DNA from: an uncultured Eubacteriales bacterium
GTDB lineage: Bacteria > Bacillota > Clostridia > Oscillospirales > Acutalibacteraceae
NCBI GenBank assembly: GCA_934465125.1
Contig: CAKSKO010000034.1
Span: 1 to 9,232 of the forward strand
Length of the DNA: 9,232 bases
Reading direction: 5' to 3'
The notes under the pieces are model-generated. The model saw only the letters and a program-made list of their open reading frames with translations, was not told where the DNA came from and searched no databases. Made by a program: the position numbers and the translations under genes. How positions within the stretch are numbered: the stretch's first letter is position 1; every line of letters begins with the position of its first letter. Positions 1-6,339 of this stretch are shown piece after piece.

Positions 1-2433
1 TACTTTCTTGCTGCCTGTAAATTTCTTTTCCAACATCTCTTCGGAGAGTTTGTCTTCAATCTTTGACTGAATCGCACGTCTGAGCGGCCTTGCGCCATAA
101 ACAGGATCAAATCCTGCTTTTGCGATTGCTTCTACCGCAGCATCAGTAAACACAATCGAAAGACCTAATCCCTCTACCCTTTTGCTAAGAGTTTTTAGCA
201 TTCGTTTTGCAATTTCCTTAATGTCTTCACTCGTTAATTTATGGAATACAATAATTTCATCAACACGATTTAAAAACTCCGGTCGGAACGTATTTTTCAG
301 TTCACCCATCACCGTTTCTTTTAGCTTTTTTGTATCGGTTTCCGCCGAATCACCGGAACGGAACCCTAGATTCTTCTGTTGTTCTGTAATCAGCCTTGCT
401 CCAACGTTTGACGTCATGATGATAACTGTATTTCTGAAATCTACTTTTCTCCCCTGAGAATCGGTCAGATGCCCATCTTCTAAAATTTGCAAGAGCATAT
501 TAAAGACGTCTGGATGCGCCTTCTCGATTTCATCAAACAATACAACGGAATACGGTCTGCGGCGAACTTTTTCTGTTAGCTGCCCCCCCTCGTCATATCC
601 GACATATCCTGGAGGAGAACCGACAAGCTTTGAAACAGTATGCTTCTCCATATATTCCGACATATCAAATCGGATCATCGCATTTTCGTCTCCAAACATA
701 GATTCCGCCAGTGCTTTGCAAAGCTCTGTTTTTCCAACACCTGTTGGCCCTAAGAAGATAAAGGAACCAACTGGGCGCTTTGGATCTTTGAGTCCAACTC
801 TTCCTCTTCTGATTGCTTTTGCAACAGATGTAACCGCTTCATCTTGCCCAACAATTCGCTCATGGAGAATGTTTTCCATTTTCAGGAGCCGTTCGCTTTC
901 TTCCTCTGTTAACTGGACGACCGGAACACCAGTCCAGCTCGATACAATATACGCGATATCCTCTTCGCTAACTTCTCCGTTTGCTTTTTCATGTTTATCC
1001 TGCCAAGTTTTCTTTTGTTCCTCTAAGGATTCTCTTACATTCTTTTCTTCGTCACGGATTTTTGCTGCCTGCTCGAAGTCCTGAGAGTTGATCGCCGCAG
1101 ATTTTTCTTGTTCCAGTTCTTTGACCTTTTTCTCAAGCTCTTGTAAATCATCCGGTGCAGTATAGGCGCGAAGTCTTACTCTCGACGCCGCTTCATCGAT
1201 CAAATCGATCGCTTTATCAGGCAAAAACCGATCCGCAATATATCTTGCAGAGAGCTTCACCGCAGCATCGATCGCTTCATCTGTGATCTTAACTTTATGA
1301 TGCGCTTCATATCGGTCTCTGAGCCCTTTTAAGATCTGTATAGCTTCCTCTTCTGTTGGTTCTCCGACCATAACTGGTTGGAATCTTCTTTCAAGTGCCG
1401 CATCCTTCTCAATATTCTTCCTGTATTCATTGATTGTTGTCGCGCCAATCACCTGGAAATCTCCTCTGGCAAGCGACGGTTTTAGAATATTTGCCGCGTC
1501 TGCCGAACCTTCCGCAGAACCCGCTCCGATAATCGTATGCAGCTCATCAATAAACAAAATGACATTTCCGGACTGTTTGACTTCATCCATCGCATTTTTA
1601 ATCCGATCTTCAAAATCTCCGCGATATTTTGTACCCGCAATCATACCGGTTAAATCGAGTGCTATTACACGTTTTCCTTTGAGCAGTTCGGGGACTTCTC
1701 CGTTTGCAATCTTGAGCGCAAGCCCTTCGACAACAGCTGTTTTTCCAACGCCTGGTTCTCCAATCAAGCACGGGTTGTTTTTTGTTCTTCTCGAAAGGAT
1801 CTGTACCACACGTTCAATTTCCTTTTGTCTGCCGATTACTGGGTCGATTTCCCCTTTTTTTGCAATCTCTGTTAAATCACGTCCAAATTGGTCGAGCGTT
1901 TTGGTATCGCTTTTTCCTTTTCCTGTTTTGGAAGGTTTCCCGGAACCTCCGCTTTGCCCAAAGATGTTCTCTGATCCTTCGGAAATTCCGTTTCCAGAAC
2001 CCAAGACCTCCTCGAGCTTATCGGATACGTCGTTTTGTTTTACACCGAGTTCACTCAAAAATCGGACAGCATAACTGTCGCTTTCCTGCAAGAGCGCTAG
2101 CAAAAGATGTTCTGTTCCCACATAATTATGGTTCATTCTGGCAGCCTGCATTACAGCGATTTGTAGAATACGCTTTGTACGCGGAGTAAAATCATCTGTT
2201 GTAACGCTGCTGCGCAAACCTGTTCCTATTTTATTTTTCATCAACTCAGCTAGGGCTTCGGACGTCACTCTTAAATCGCTCAAAGCGGCAAACGCCACGC
2301 CGCTTCCTTCCCTTAAAAGCCCTAGTAAAATGTGCTCACTTCCAACATAAGTATGCCCCATCTCTTCGGCACTTTCTACCGCTAGATTTAAGGCGTTGTT
2401 TGCTTTTTCTGTAAATCCATTGAATCGATACAT
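1..2433 (-). CDS. clpC: ATP-dependent Clp protease ATP-binding subunit ClpC (3' end cut by window edge)
   Basis: ClpC is a cytoplasmic Hsp100/AAA+ unfoldase that feeds substrates, including phospho-arginine-tagged proteins, to the ClpP peptidase. The frame is open for 811 codons from ATG at 2431-2433 to base 1 with no stop, so only a short C-terminal tail should be missing. In order I see two N-domain repeats, each with a T/S-EH-LLL motif (E33 and E108, equivalent to the glutamates that hold phospho-arginine in Bacillus ClpC). The D1 AAA module has Walker A GEPGVGKT 225-232 and Walker B ILFIDE 292-297. A middle domain with a UVR-like segment follows around 452-463. The D2 module has Walker A GPTGVGKT 562-569 and Walker B VVLFDE 630-635, then an LGF loop at 689-691 that should dock ClpP. 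An SD (AGAGGGA) precedes the ATG. It is the last visible gene of the ctsR operon, 39 bp after mcsB. ClpB and ClpE are excluded by the N-domain type, the short UVR-type middle domain and the context. Confidence 0.97.
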   Translation of the reverse strand, partial: MYRFNGFTEKANNALNLAVESAEEMGHTYVGSEHILLGLLREGSGVAFAALSDLRVTSEALAELMKNKIGTGLRSSVTTDDFTPRTKRILQIAVMQAARMNHNYVGTEHLLLALLQESDSYAVRFLSELGVKQNDVSDKLEEVLGSGNGISEGSENIFGQSGGSGKPSKTGKGKSDTKTLDQFGRDLTEIAKKGEIDPVIGRQKEIERVVQILSRRTKNNPCLIGEPGVGKTAVVEGLALKIANGEVPELLKGKRVIALDLTGMIAGTKYRGDFEDRIKNAMDEVKQSGNVILFIDELHTIIGAGSAEGSADAANILKPSLARGDFQVIGATTINEYRKNIEKDAALERRFQPVMVGEPTEEEAIQILKGLRDRYEAHHKVKITDEAIDAAVKLSARYIADRFLPDKAIDLIDEAASRVRLRAYTAPDDLQELEKKVKELEQEKSAAINSQDFEQAAKIRDEEKNVRESLEEQKKTWQDKHEKANGEVSEEDIAYIVSSWTGVPVVQLTEEESERLLKMENILHERIVGQDEAVTSVAKAIRRGRVGLKDPKRPVGSFIFLGPTGVGKTELCKALAESMFGDENAMIRFDMSEYMEKHTVSKLVGSPPGYVGYDEGGQLTEKVRRRPYSVVLFDEIEKAHPDVFNMLLQILEDGHLTDSQGRKVDFRNTVIIMTSNVGARLITEQQKNLGFRSGDSAETDTKKLKETVMGELKNTFRPEFLNRVDEIIVFHKLTSEDIKEIAKRMLKTLSKRVEGLGLSIVFTDAAVEAIAKAGFDPVYGARPLRRAIQSKIEDKLSEEMLEKKFTGSKKV

Positions 2434-2472
2434 TGTTATTCCCTCTTTTCTTTCTTAATAATAAAATCGTAT

Positions 2473-3498
2473 TTATATCGTACGAAGACGTTCTTTGACT
2501 AGTTCCGCCCTCTTTTTATCGCGCTCTGAGGGGGGTAAGTGACGTCCTTCCCGCTTCATCAGAGTCGCAGGTTGCGCATCAATAATCAGCGCATGGATCG
2601 TATCATATGTGAGTCCTTCAATCACACCTAGTGCAATTCCCAGCCTTACATTTGAAATTAATTTCATAAACTCATCACCGCTTAAAATCCTAGCATTCAA
2701 TAGAATCCCGTAGGAACGTCCGATCATATCGAGCATCTCCATATGTCTTGCCATCGCGTTTCGGGCGGAACGCTCCTGCTCGATCAACTGCATGGAAATA
2801 TCCTGTAGATTCTGAAGTGCCTCTTCCTCTGACAACCCTAATGTGACCTGGTTTGAAAGCTGATAAAGATCTCCCTTTGACTGGCTTCCTTCTCCATAGA
2901 GACCACGAAGGGTCAATCCTAGTTTTGCTAAACTCCCTGAAATGCGGTTCATCGCTCCGCTTTCCGATAGCGCAGGTAAATGTAGGAGCATCGACGCCCT
3001 CATCCCAGTTCCGAGGTTGGTGGGGCATTGCGTTAAATATCCCAAGCGGTCATCAAATGCAAACGAAAGCGCTTCATCAAGAAGCGTATCAATCTTATCT
3101 GCTTCCTCGTAGGTGCTTTTTAAATCAAGCCCTTCCTTCATCACCTGCAGACGAATATGATCTTCCTCCCCGATCATAATGCTTACGGATTCGTCATCCA
3201 GCAGCAAAAGTGCTCTTCCTTCTTTATTCGAAGCAAATTCTGGACTGATCAAGTGGCGCTCTACCAGTGAAATTGCCTCGGTTTGATCGAGTTTTTCCAT
3301 ATCAATCCGTTTAAAACGCTTGGAAAGAACAGAGTTTCCATTTAAAATAGCATCTGAGACGAGAGTATTGATCTTCTCTCTCTCTTCTTTAGAAAGCTTT
3401 GAAGCGAACGGGAAATCTCTAAGGTTTCTTGCAAGACGCACTCTCGTACTGACAACAACATCCGCCTGCTCCCCGCTTTTTTCATACCATTTATTCAT
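2473..3498 (-). CDS. mcsB: protein-arginine kinase McsB
   Basis: McsB is a phosphagen-kinase-fold enzyme that phosphorylates arginine side chains in proteins, marking them for ClpC-ClpP and inactivating the CtsR repressor. The 341-residue product is close to the usual family length. Visible motifs are STRVRLARN at 17-25 (conserved N-terminal nucleotide-binding region), GEEDH at 110-114 (substrate-loop region of guanidino kinases), and CPTNLGTGMR at 158-167 with the conserved family cysteine C158. RDKKRA at 326-331 matches the RDxxRA motif that binds phospho-arginine allosterically in Bacillus McsB. It begins with ATG, preceded by CAGGTGA inside mcsA, and overlaps the mcsA stop by 8 bp (ATGAATAA), which suggests translational coupling. 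It needs McsA as activator. Creatine or arginine kinases are longer and occur in other contexts, so McsB is secure. Confidence 0.97.
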   Translation of the reverse strand: MNKWYEKSGEQADVVVSTRVRLARNLRDFPFASKLSKEEREKINTLVSDAILNGNSVLSKRFKRIDMEKLDQTEAISLVERHLISPEFASNKEGRALLLLDDESVSIMIGEEDHIRLQVMKEGLDLKSTYEEADKIDTLLDEALSFAFDDRLGYLTQCPTNLGTGMRASMLLHLPALSESGAMNRISGSLAKLGLTLRGLYGEGSQSKGDLYQLSNQVTLGLSEEEALQNLQDISMQLIEQERSARNAMARHMEMLDMIGRSYGILLNARILSGDEFMKLISNVRLGIALGVIEGLTYDTIHALIIDAQPATLMKREGRHLPPSERDKKRAELVKERLRTI

Positions 3499-4000
3499 GA
3501 TCGTTCACCTGCTCTTCAATTTCTTTGATCTGATCTCTGAGTTCCGCAGCTTTTTCAAACTCTTGTTTTTCAATCATCTCTTTAAGCTGATTCTTTAATT
3601 TTTGTAGGTTACCTTCCAGCTTTGCTTTCGCTCCGGCTGAAATGGAAATCTTCCCTGTATGCGTTGTATTGCCATGTATTCTCTGAATCGACGGCATCAT
3701 CTGATCGTAAAACGTATTGTAGCATTCTGCGCAACCTACTTTTCCTGTTTCTACAATATCAGCAAAGGAGGATCCGCATCCTTTGCAGCGTTTCGCCCCC
3801 GGTAGCGGCTTTTTTTCTGCGCTCTCGCCGAGAAAGCTTCCTAAAAAGTTCTGGACATTTAACCCGAATCCATCAAACAGATTTAAGTAGCCCAGTTTTT
3901 TGGCACACTCCGGACATAACATGTACTCCGTAAACTCCCCATTTACAATGGTCTTAATATGTGTTGTAGCCGTATTTTTTGAACAAGATTGACAAAGCAT
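3491..4000 (-). CDS. mcsA: McsA, zinc-finger/UVR-domain activator of McsB
   Basis: McsA binds and activates the arginine kinase McsB and links it to CtsR and ClpC. The 169-residue protein has four CxxC pairs, C3/C6, C29/C32, C72/C75 and C90/C93, giving two treble-clef-like zinc modules. The C-terminal half is a predicted coiled region with a UVR motif at about 134-166 (core EFEKAAELRDQIKEIE), the motif shared with UvrB and the ClpC middle domain. The start is ATG at 3998-4000 with a strong SD AGGAGGT at 4008-4014, 7 nt away. It lies 40 bp downstream of ctsR and overlaps mcsB by 8 bp. The middle linker (about 36-70) is low in conservation, as expected. A plain UvrB paralogue is excluded because helicase motifs are absent. 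Confidence 0.95.
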   Translation of the reverse strand: MLCQSCSKNTATTHIKTIVNGEFTEYMLCPECAKKLGYLNLFDGFGLNVQNFLGSFLGESAEKKPLPGAKRCKGCGSSFADIVETGKVGCAECYNTFYDQMMPSIQRIHGNTTHTGKISISAGAKAKLEGNLQKLKNQLKEMIEKQEFEKAAELRDQIKEIEEQVNDHE

Positions 4001-4040
4001 TTTTCATACCTCCTATAATCATTAAATTCTTTTCTCTTTA

Positions 4041-4490
4041 CTAGGTTTGGGTCAGCAGCATATTTTTAAACAAAGAAGCTCTTAAAGTATCGCGAAATTC
4101 CACTGGAACACAGTGGTAAGAGCGTTCTGAGAGGACAGCTGCCATCAATTCTGCAACATTTCGATCCAAAATCTCCTGTTGCTGCATATTGCGAAGCATC
4201 GCAACAGCAGTAGCGAAGTCGAGACGGGATCCGATCGAGTTGACCGCATGCATAATCATAGAAGCACGATTCATCTCGATCCGCTTGATCCGGATGTATC
4301 CCCCGCCACCTCTTCTGCTTTCTACTATATACCCCTGTTCCGGGGTAAAACGCGAAGTAATGACATAATTGATCTGGCTTGGAACACATCCCAGCTCCCC
4401 AGCTAACTCATTCCTTTTTAACTCGACGCTTCCGTTTGATTCTTCAAGCATCCCTAAAATATATGTCGCTACAATATCACTCATCCTCAT
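4041..4490 (-). CDS. ctsR: CtsR, transcriptional repressor of class III heat-shock genes
   Basis: CtsR is a dimeric winged-helix repressor of clp genes and of its own operon, released by heat and by McsB. From the chosen ATG the product has 149 residues. The recognition region is CVPSQINYVITSRF (residues 35-48). The glycine-rich wing RRGGGGYIRI (59-68) is the near-invariant CtsR signature and houses the thermosensing glycine loop. The C-terminal domain ends with the typical RASLFKNMLL. I place the start at 4490 because an SD AGGTGA (4496-4501) sits 5 nt upstream. A longer reading from GTG at 4499 would put the start codon inside that SD, and ATG at 4484 (147 residues) is a second possibility. 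It heads the operon ctsR-mcsA-mcsB-clpC and has a CtsR box over its own transcription start, so it should be autoregulated. Confidence 0.96.
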   Translation of the reverse strand: MRMSDIVATYILGMLEESNGSVELKRNELAGELGCVPSQINYVITSRFTPEQGYIVESRRGGGGYIRIKRIEMNRASMIMHAVNSIGSRLDFATAVAMLRNMQQQEILDRNVAELMAAVLSERSYHCVPVEFRDTLRASLFKNMLLTQT

Positions 4491-4495
4491 TTCGA

Positions 4496-4501
4496 TCACC
4501 T
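4496..4501 (-). promoter_or_regulatory. ribosome binding site deciding the ctsR start
   Basis: AGGTGA on the minus strand lies 5 nt before ATG at 4490. The in-frame GTG at 4497-4499 is part of this SD and therefore unlikely to be the start. A second ATG at 4484 is 11 nt away, which is less favourable. Confidence 0.7.
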
Positions 4502-4504
4502 AAC

Positions 4505-4527
4505 TTTGATTTTGACTTTCTTTGATC
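4505..4527 (-). promoter_or_regulatory. CtsR operator (tandem heptads) upstream of ctsR
   Basis: On the plus strand TTTGACT (4511-4517), a 3-bp spacer, and TTTGATC (4521-4527) form a direct repeat. On the coding strand this reads GATCAAA-GAA-AGTCAAA, close to the published CtsR box, two RGTCAAA-type heptads with a 3-bp spacer. A third, weaker heptad, TTTGATT (4505-4511), overlaps the box by one base. The box begins 4 bp after the -10 hexamer, over the expected transcription start, so bound CtsR would block initiation. Binding is inferred from the match and the position. Confidence 0.85.
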
Positions 4528-4530
4528 TTT

Positions 4531-4559
4531 ATTGTATTCCTGATTTTTAAGTAAGTCAA
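4531..4559 (-). promoter_or_regulatory. sigma-A promoter of the ctsR-mcsA-mcsB-clpC operon
   Basis: On the minus strand the -35 is TTGACT (4554-4559) and the -10 is TACAAT (4531-4536), separated by exactly 17 bp; each matches the consensus at five of six positions. The DNA just upstream (about 4565-4615) is almost pure A/T with A-tracts on the coding strand and could act as an UP element. The CtsR box follows immediately, so transcription should be high when CtsR is inactive. Confidence 0.85.
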
Positions 4560-4681
4560 CCCTATATTTGTCCTAAAAAATTTTATTTTGTATTATTTTT
4601 TTTATTTATATAGTGTTATCGCAGTTTTTCTATCATTTTCTTTTGATATCTCCTTTTATCTCAATTATAAAAAATGTAACC

Positions 4682-4708
4682 ACTTTTATCCTATTATCGT
4701 ATACTGTA
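4682..4708 (+). promoter_or_regulatory. possible promoter of the Cys-rich mini-gene (sporulation-type or weak sigma-A)
   Basis: TATACT at 4700-4705 is a fair sigma-A -10, but I see no matching -35 at 16-18 bp. The same bases, TATACTGTA (4700-4708), match the sigma-K -10 pattern CATAnnnTA except at the first base, with an AC at 4682-4683, 16 bp upstream, as in sigma-K -35 elements. These patterns are short and the assignment is tentative. Confidence 0.3.
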
Positions 4709-4738
4709 TTGAACACTAGAAAAGGAGGAAAACACACT

Positions 4739-4873
4739 ATGTGCAACGGATTTGGAGGCAACTGTACTTGGATCATCATTCTTATTCTCATCTTCTGCTG
4801 CTGCGGCAATGGCTTGGGCGGTAACGAAGGCTGCGGATGTGGATGCGAAAACAACGGATGTGGCTGCTGCTAG
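4739..4873 (+). CDS. Cys/Gly-rich single-pass membrane mini-protein of unknown function
   Basis: I do not recognise a characterised family. The 44-residue product has 11 cysteines and 12 glycines. Residues 1-10 are Gly/Asn/Cys-rich. Residues 11-19 (WIIILILIF) form a short hydrophobic, probably membrane-inserted, segment followed directly by CCC (20-22). The tail is built of GCGCGC and GCGCC blocks. Similar short peptides occur in clostridial genomes, sometimes annotated loosely as high-cysteine proteins, and the small glycine-rich YjcZ-type spore proteins of bacilli have a comparable layout; this is recall, not a search result. Translation is well supported: AAAGGAGG (4721-4728) sits 10 nt before the ATG, the stop is TAG, and a strong terminator follows 15 bp later. 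An upstream in-frame ATG at 4613 lacks such an SD. It stands alone, divergent from ctsR. Possible roles are spore coat or membrane assembly, or metal binding, none shown. Confidence 0.78.
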   Translation: MCNGFGGNCTWIIILILIFCCCGNGLGGNEGCGCGCENNGCGCC

Positions 4874-4888
4874 TTCAGTCTGATGATG

Positions 4889-4925
4889 AAAAAGCCCGTG
4901 AGGATATTTCCTCACGGGTCTTTTT
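4889..4925. terminator. bidirectional intrinsic terminator
   Basis: A perfect 10-bp stem, CCCGTGAGGA (4895-4904) pairing with TCCTCACGGG (4909-4918), closes a 4-nt loop. It is followed by TCTTTTT on the plus strand and preceded by AAAAAG, which becomes a T-tract on the minus strand. It can end the Cys-rich mini-gene (stop 4873) and also the convergent TSCPD-PHP transcript (stop 4996). Confidence 0.93.
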
Positions 4926-4995
4926 CTGCTTTAAAACAGTTTAGAAACATTTTTCTTATGAAACAACCAAATCATTTTTGTCGCCGATAAATAAG

Positions 4996-5271
4996 TCATC
5001 TTTCATTTATTTTGCAAGCGTAATTTTGTTTTTTGGCTTCTTTGAGCGCTGTTGCCAATTGATCAGGACACGACGTCGGTCTTCTTGAGCAGGTAATTCC
5101 TTCAAGTTTCTCAATCACCTGATCTGCTTTCATTCCACGGACCATCGCCGCAATCCCTTTTAAGTTCCCGTTGCATCCACCTGTAAACTCCACCTCTTTG
5201 ATCACATCTCCGTCGAGTTCAATATCGATTTGAACCGAACAGGTTCCTTTTGTATGATACGTAAAATTCAT
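4996..5271 (-). CDS. small TSCPD-domain protein (TIGR03905-like), function unknown
   Basis: This 91-residue protein resembles the small clostridial TSCPD family (TIGR03905 as I recall it), related to the cysteine-bearing C-terminal domain of some ribonucleotide reductases. Visible signatures are the N-terminal C11, GGCNGN with C33, GITC with C61, and the name-giving TSCPDQLA with C68. A fifth cysteine, C86, lies near the end. Four conserved cysteines suggest metal or cluster binding or redox chemistry, but no activity is established. The start is ATG at 5269-5271 with SD AAAGGAG, about 8 nt away. It follows the PHP gene by only 12 bp, so the two are probably co-transcribed, and the transcript ends at the hairpin near 4907. 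The length equals that of stand-alone family members, so it is not a broken ribonucleotide reductase. Confidence 0.88.
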   Translation of the reverse strand: MNFTYHTKGTCSVQIDIELDGDVIKEVEFTGGCNGNLKGIAAMVRGMKADQVIEKLEGITCSRRPTSCPDQLATALKEAKKQNYACKINER

Positions 5272-5283
5272 CGTATTTCTCCT

Positions 5284-6129
5284 TTATAAAATTTTTCTAA
5301 TTGCTTGCTTGCGCTTTATCAATTCTTTCAACTGGTCCAAAGGCGTCGTACACATCCCCAATGGATAAGCATGAGAAGCATACATCCCGTGGAAATCTGT
5401 TCCCCCTGTCATCACAAGGTGGGCTCTTTTTGCAATTCGCTTTAACCGTTCTTCATCTCCCTCACGGTTTCGTGAATGAAACACCTCAACTCCATCGAGC
5501 TGTTTTTGTTCGATCAATTCATCGAGCAGCTCGTAACTGTTATATACCCCGGGATGTGCAAGCACCGCTAGTCCTCCCGCATGATGAATCTGTTTAATCA
5601 CTTGGTGTACATCTGGATATTTGGCATCTGCATACGCGATCCCTGTTTTGGAATCAAATAAAGTCCGAAACAATTCACCGTAAACTGAAGTGGCATACCC
5701 TGCATCCATCAGAGCATGCATAATATGCTGTTTAAAAATATTTGTGCTTTCCTGCGCTCTTTTTAAAACCATATCCACTGAAATGGGATAAAGTGTTAAC
5801 ACCTTTTCGATCATCTTCATCCCGGCTTCTCTCCGGCTCTGTTCTGTCTCGGTACATATCTCTTCCAATCGTTCCGGATGATCACAAAGATAACAGAGAA
5901 TATGCGCTTTTCTTCCTCTTTTATAATCAAACGTCGAAAATTCTGCGCCCGCAATCACTTCTATTCCCTGCTGTTGTCCTATATTTTTCGCCTGTTTCGT
6001 TCCGGAGAAAGTATCGTGATCAGTAATTGCGATGGTAGAAATCCCCTTCTTTTTTGCAATAAAAATTAGCTCTTCAATACTTGTCGAGCCATCTGATAAT
6101 CTAGTATGGCAATGCAAATCAGCCGCCAT
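5284..6129 (-). CDS. PHP-domain phosphoesterase (RNase AM / nucleoside-bisphosphate phosphatase-like)
   Basis: The 281-residue protein is a stand-alone PHP metallo-phosphoesterase. All the usual metal ligands are visible: DLHCHT with H6 and H8, SDG with D13, ITDHD with D37, H38 and D39, GAEFS with E63, H76, LAHPG with H192, and GTDFH with D245 and H247. The length and the segment inserted between H76 and H192 fit the YciV/RNase AM group, whose characterised members remove phosphate from 3',5'-nucleoside bisphosphates or trim 5' ends of short RNAs. That substrate is inferred from family resemblance; other PHP enzymes include histidinol phosphatases and polymerase-associated domains, which differ in length or context. 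The start is ATG at 6127-6129 with SD AAAGGTGA 4 nt upstream. The TSCPD gene follows after 12 bp. The protein should be cytoplasmic, as no signal peptide is seen. Confidence 0.92.
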   Translation of the reverse strand: MAADLHCHTRLSDGSTSIEELIFIAKKKGISTIAITDHDTFSGTKQAKNIGQQQGIEVIAGAEFSTFDYKRGRKAHILCYLCDHPERLEEICTETEQSRREAGMKMIEKVLTLYPISVDMVLKRAQESTNIFKQHIMHALMDAGYATSVYGELFRTLFDSKTGIAYADAKYPDVHQVIKQIHHAGGLAVLAHPGVYNSYELLDELIEQKQLDGVEVFHSRNREGDEERLKRIAKRAHLVMTGGTDFHGMYASHAYPLGMCTTPLDQLKELIKRKQAIRKIL

Positions 6130-6171
6130 GAAATCACCTTTCTATCTCTTAAAATAGGATATTATTTTATT

Positions 6172-6200
6172 ATGATACACCTTTTTTGGTTGAAACACAA
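6172..6200 (-). promoter_or_regulatory. candidate promoter of the PHP-TSCPD unit
   Basis: On the minus strand TATCAT (6172-6177) is a five-of-six match to a sigma-A -10. TTGTGT (6195-6200) lies 17 bp upstream and keeps only the TTG of a -35. The spacing is ideal but the -35 is weak. No better candidate is seen between this point and the PHP start at 6129. Confidence 0.4.
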
Positions 6201-6309
6201 GAACTTCCTTTTACATAATCAACCGCAACCGTAATAAAATGAAAGCGTTTGAATTTAGCGAGTGCAAACTAAAATACTTCTGTTTATGCTTTTTTGCCTT
6301 GAGTTAATA

Positions 6310-6318
6310 TGCTATAAT
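6310..6318 (+). promoter_or_regulatory. extended -10 promoter of the dnaD-like/dnaC unit
   Basis: TGC followed by a perfect TATAAT (6313-6318) forms an extended -10 element. The -35 region (about 6290-6296, a T-run) is poor, which an extended -10 can tolerate. The predicted start near 6325 leaves a very short leader of about 15 nt before the ATG at 6340. Confidence 0.7.
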
Positions 6319-6326
6319 AAGAAAAT

Positions 6327-6332
6327 GAGGTG
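6327..6332 (+). promoter_or_regulatory. ribosome binding site fixing the dnaD-like start
   Basis: GAGGTG is 7 nt before ATG at 6340. The frame stays open upstream to an ATG-like codon region at 6262, but that lies upstream of the promoter and lacks an SD, so the shorter protein is preferred. Confidence 0.75.
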
Positions 6333-6339
6333 TAATATA

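Noticed and set aside
1430..2189. Plus-strand open frames of 135-214 codons opposite clpC
   Set aside because: They are antisense shadows of the conserved ClpC frame, have no SD, and give Ser/Phe/Pro-rich products with no domain.
4613..4738. N-terminal extension of the Cys-rich mini-protein from ATG 4613 (86 residues)
   Set aside because: The extension covers AT-rich promoter DNA and the AAAGGAGG SD itself; translation should begin at 4739.
4633..4915. Minus-strand open frames opposite the Cys-rich mini-gene
   Set aside because: They run through the terminator hairpin and the promoter region, and no convincing SD was seen.
6253..6269. CIRCE-like fragments (TTTAGC and GAGTGC) in the divergent spacer
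   Set aside because: The two pieces adjoin rather than forming the TTAGCACTC-N9-GAGTGCTAA inverted repeat, so no HrcA site is supported.
6262..6339. 26-residue N-terminal extension of the DnaD-like protein
   Set aside because: It would start upstream of the extended -10 promoter and lacks an SD; the ATG at 6340 has a well-spaced GAGGTG.
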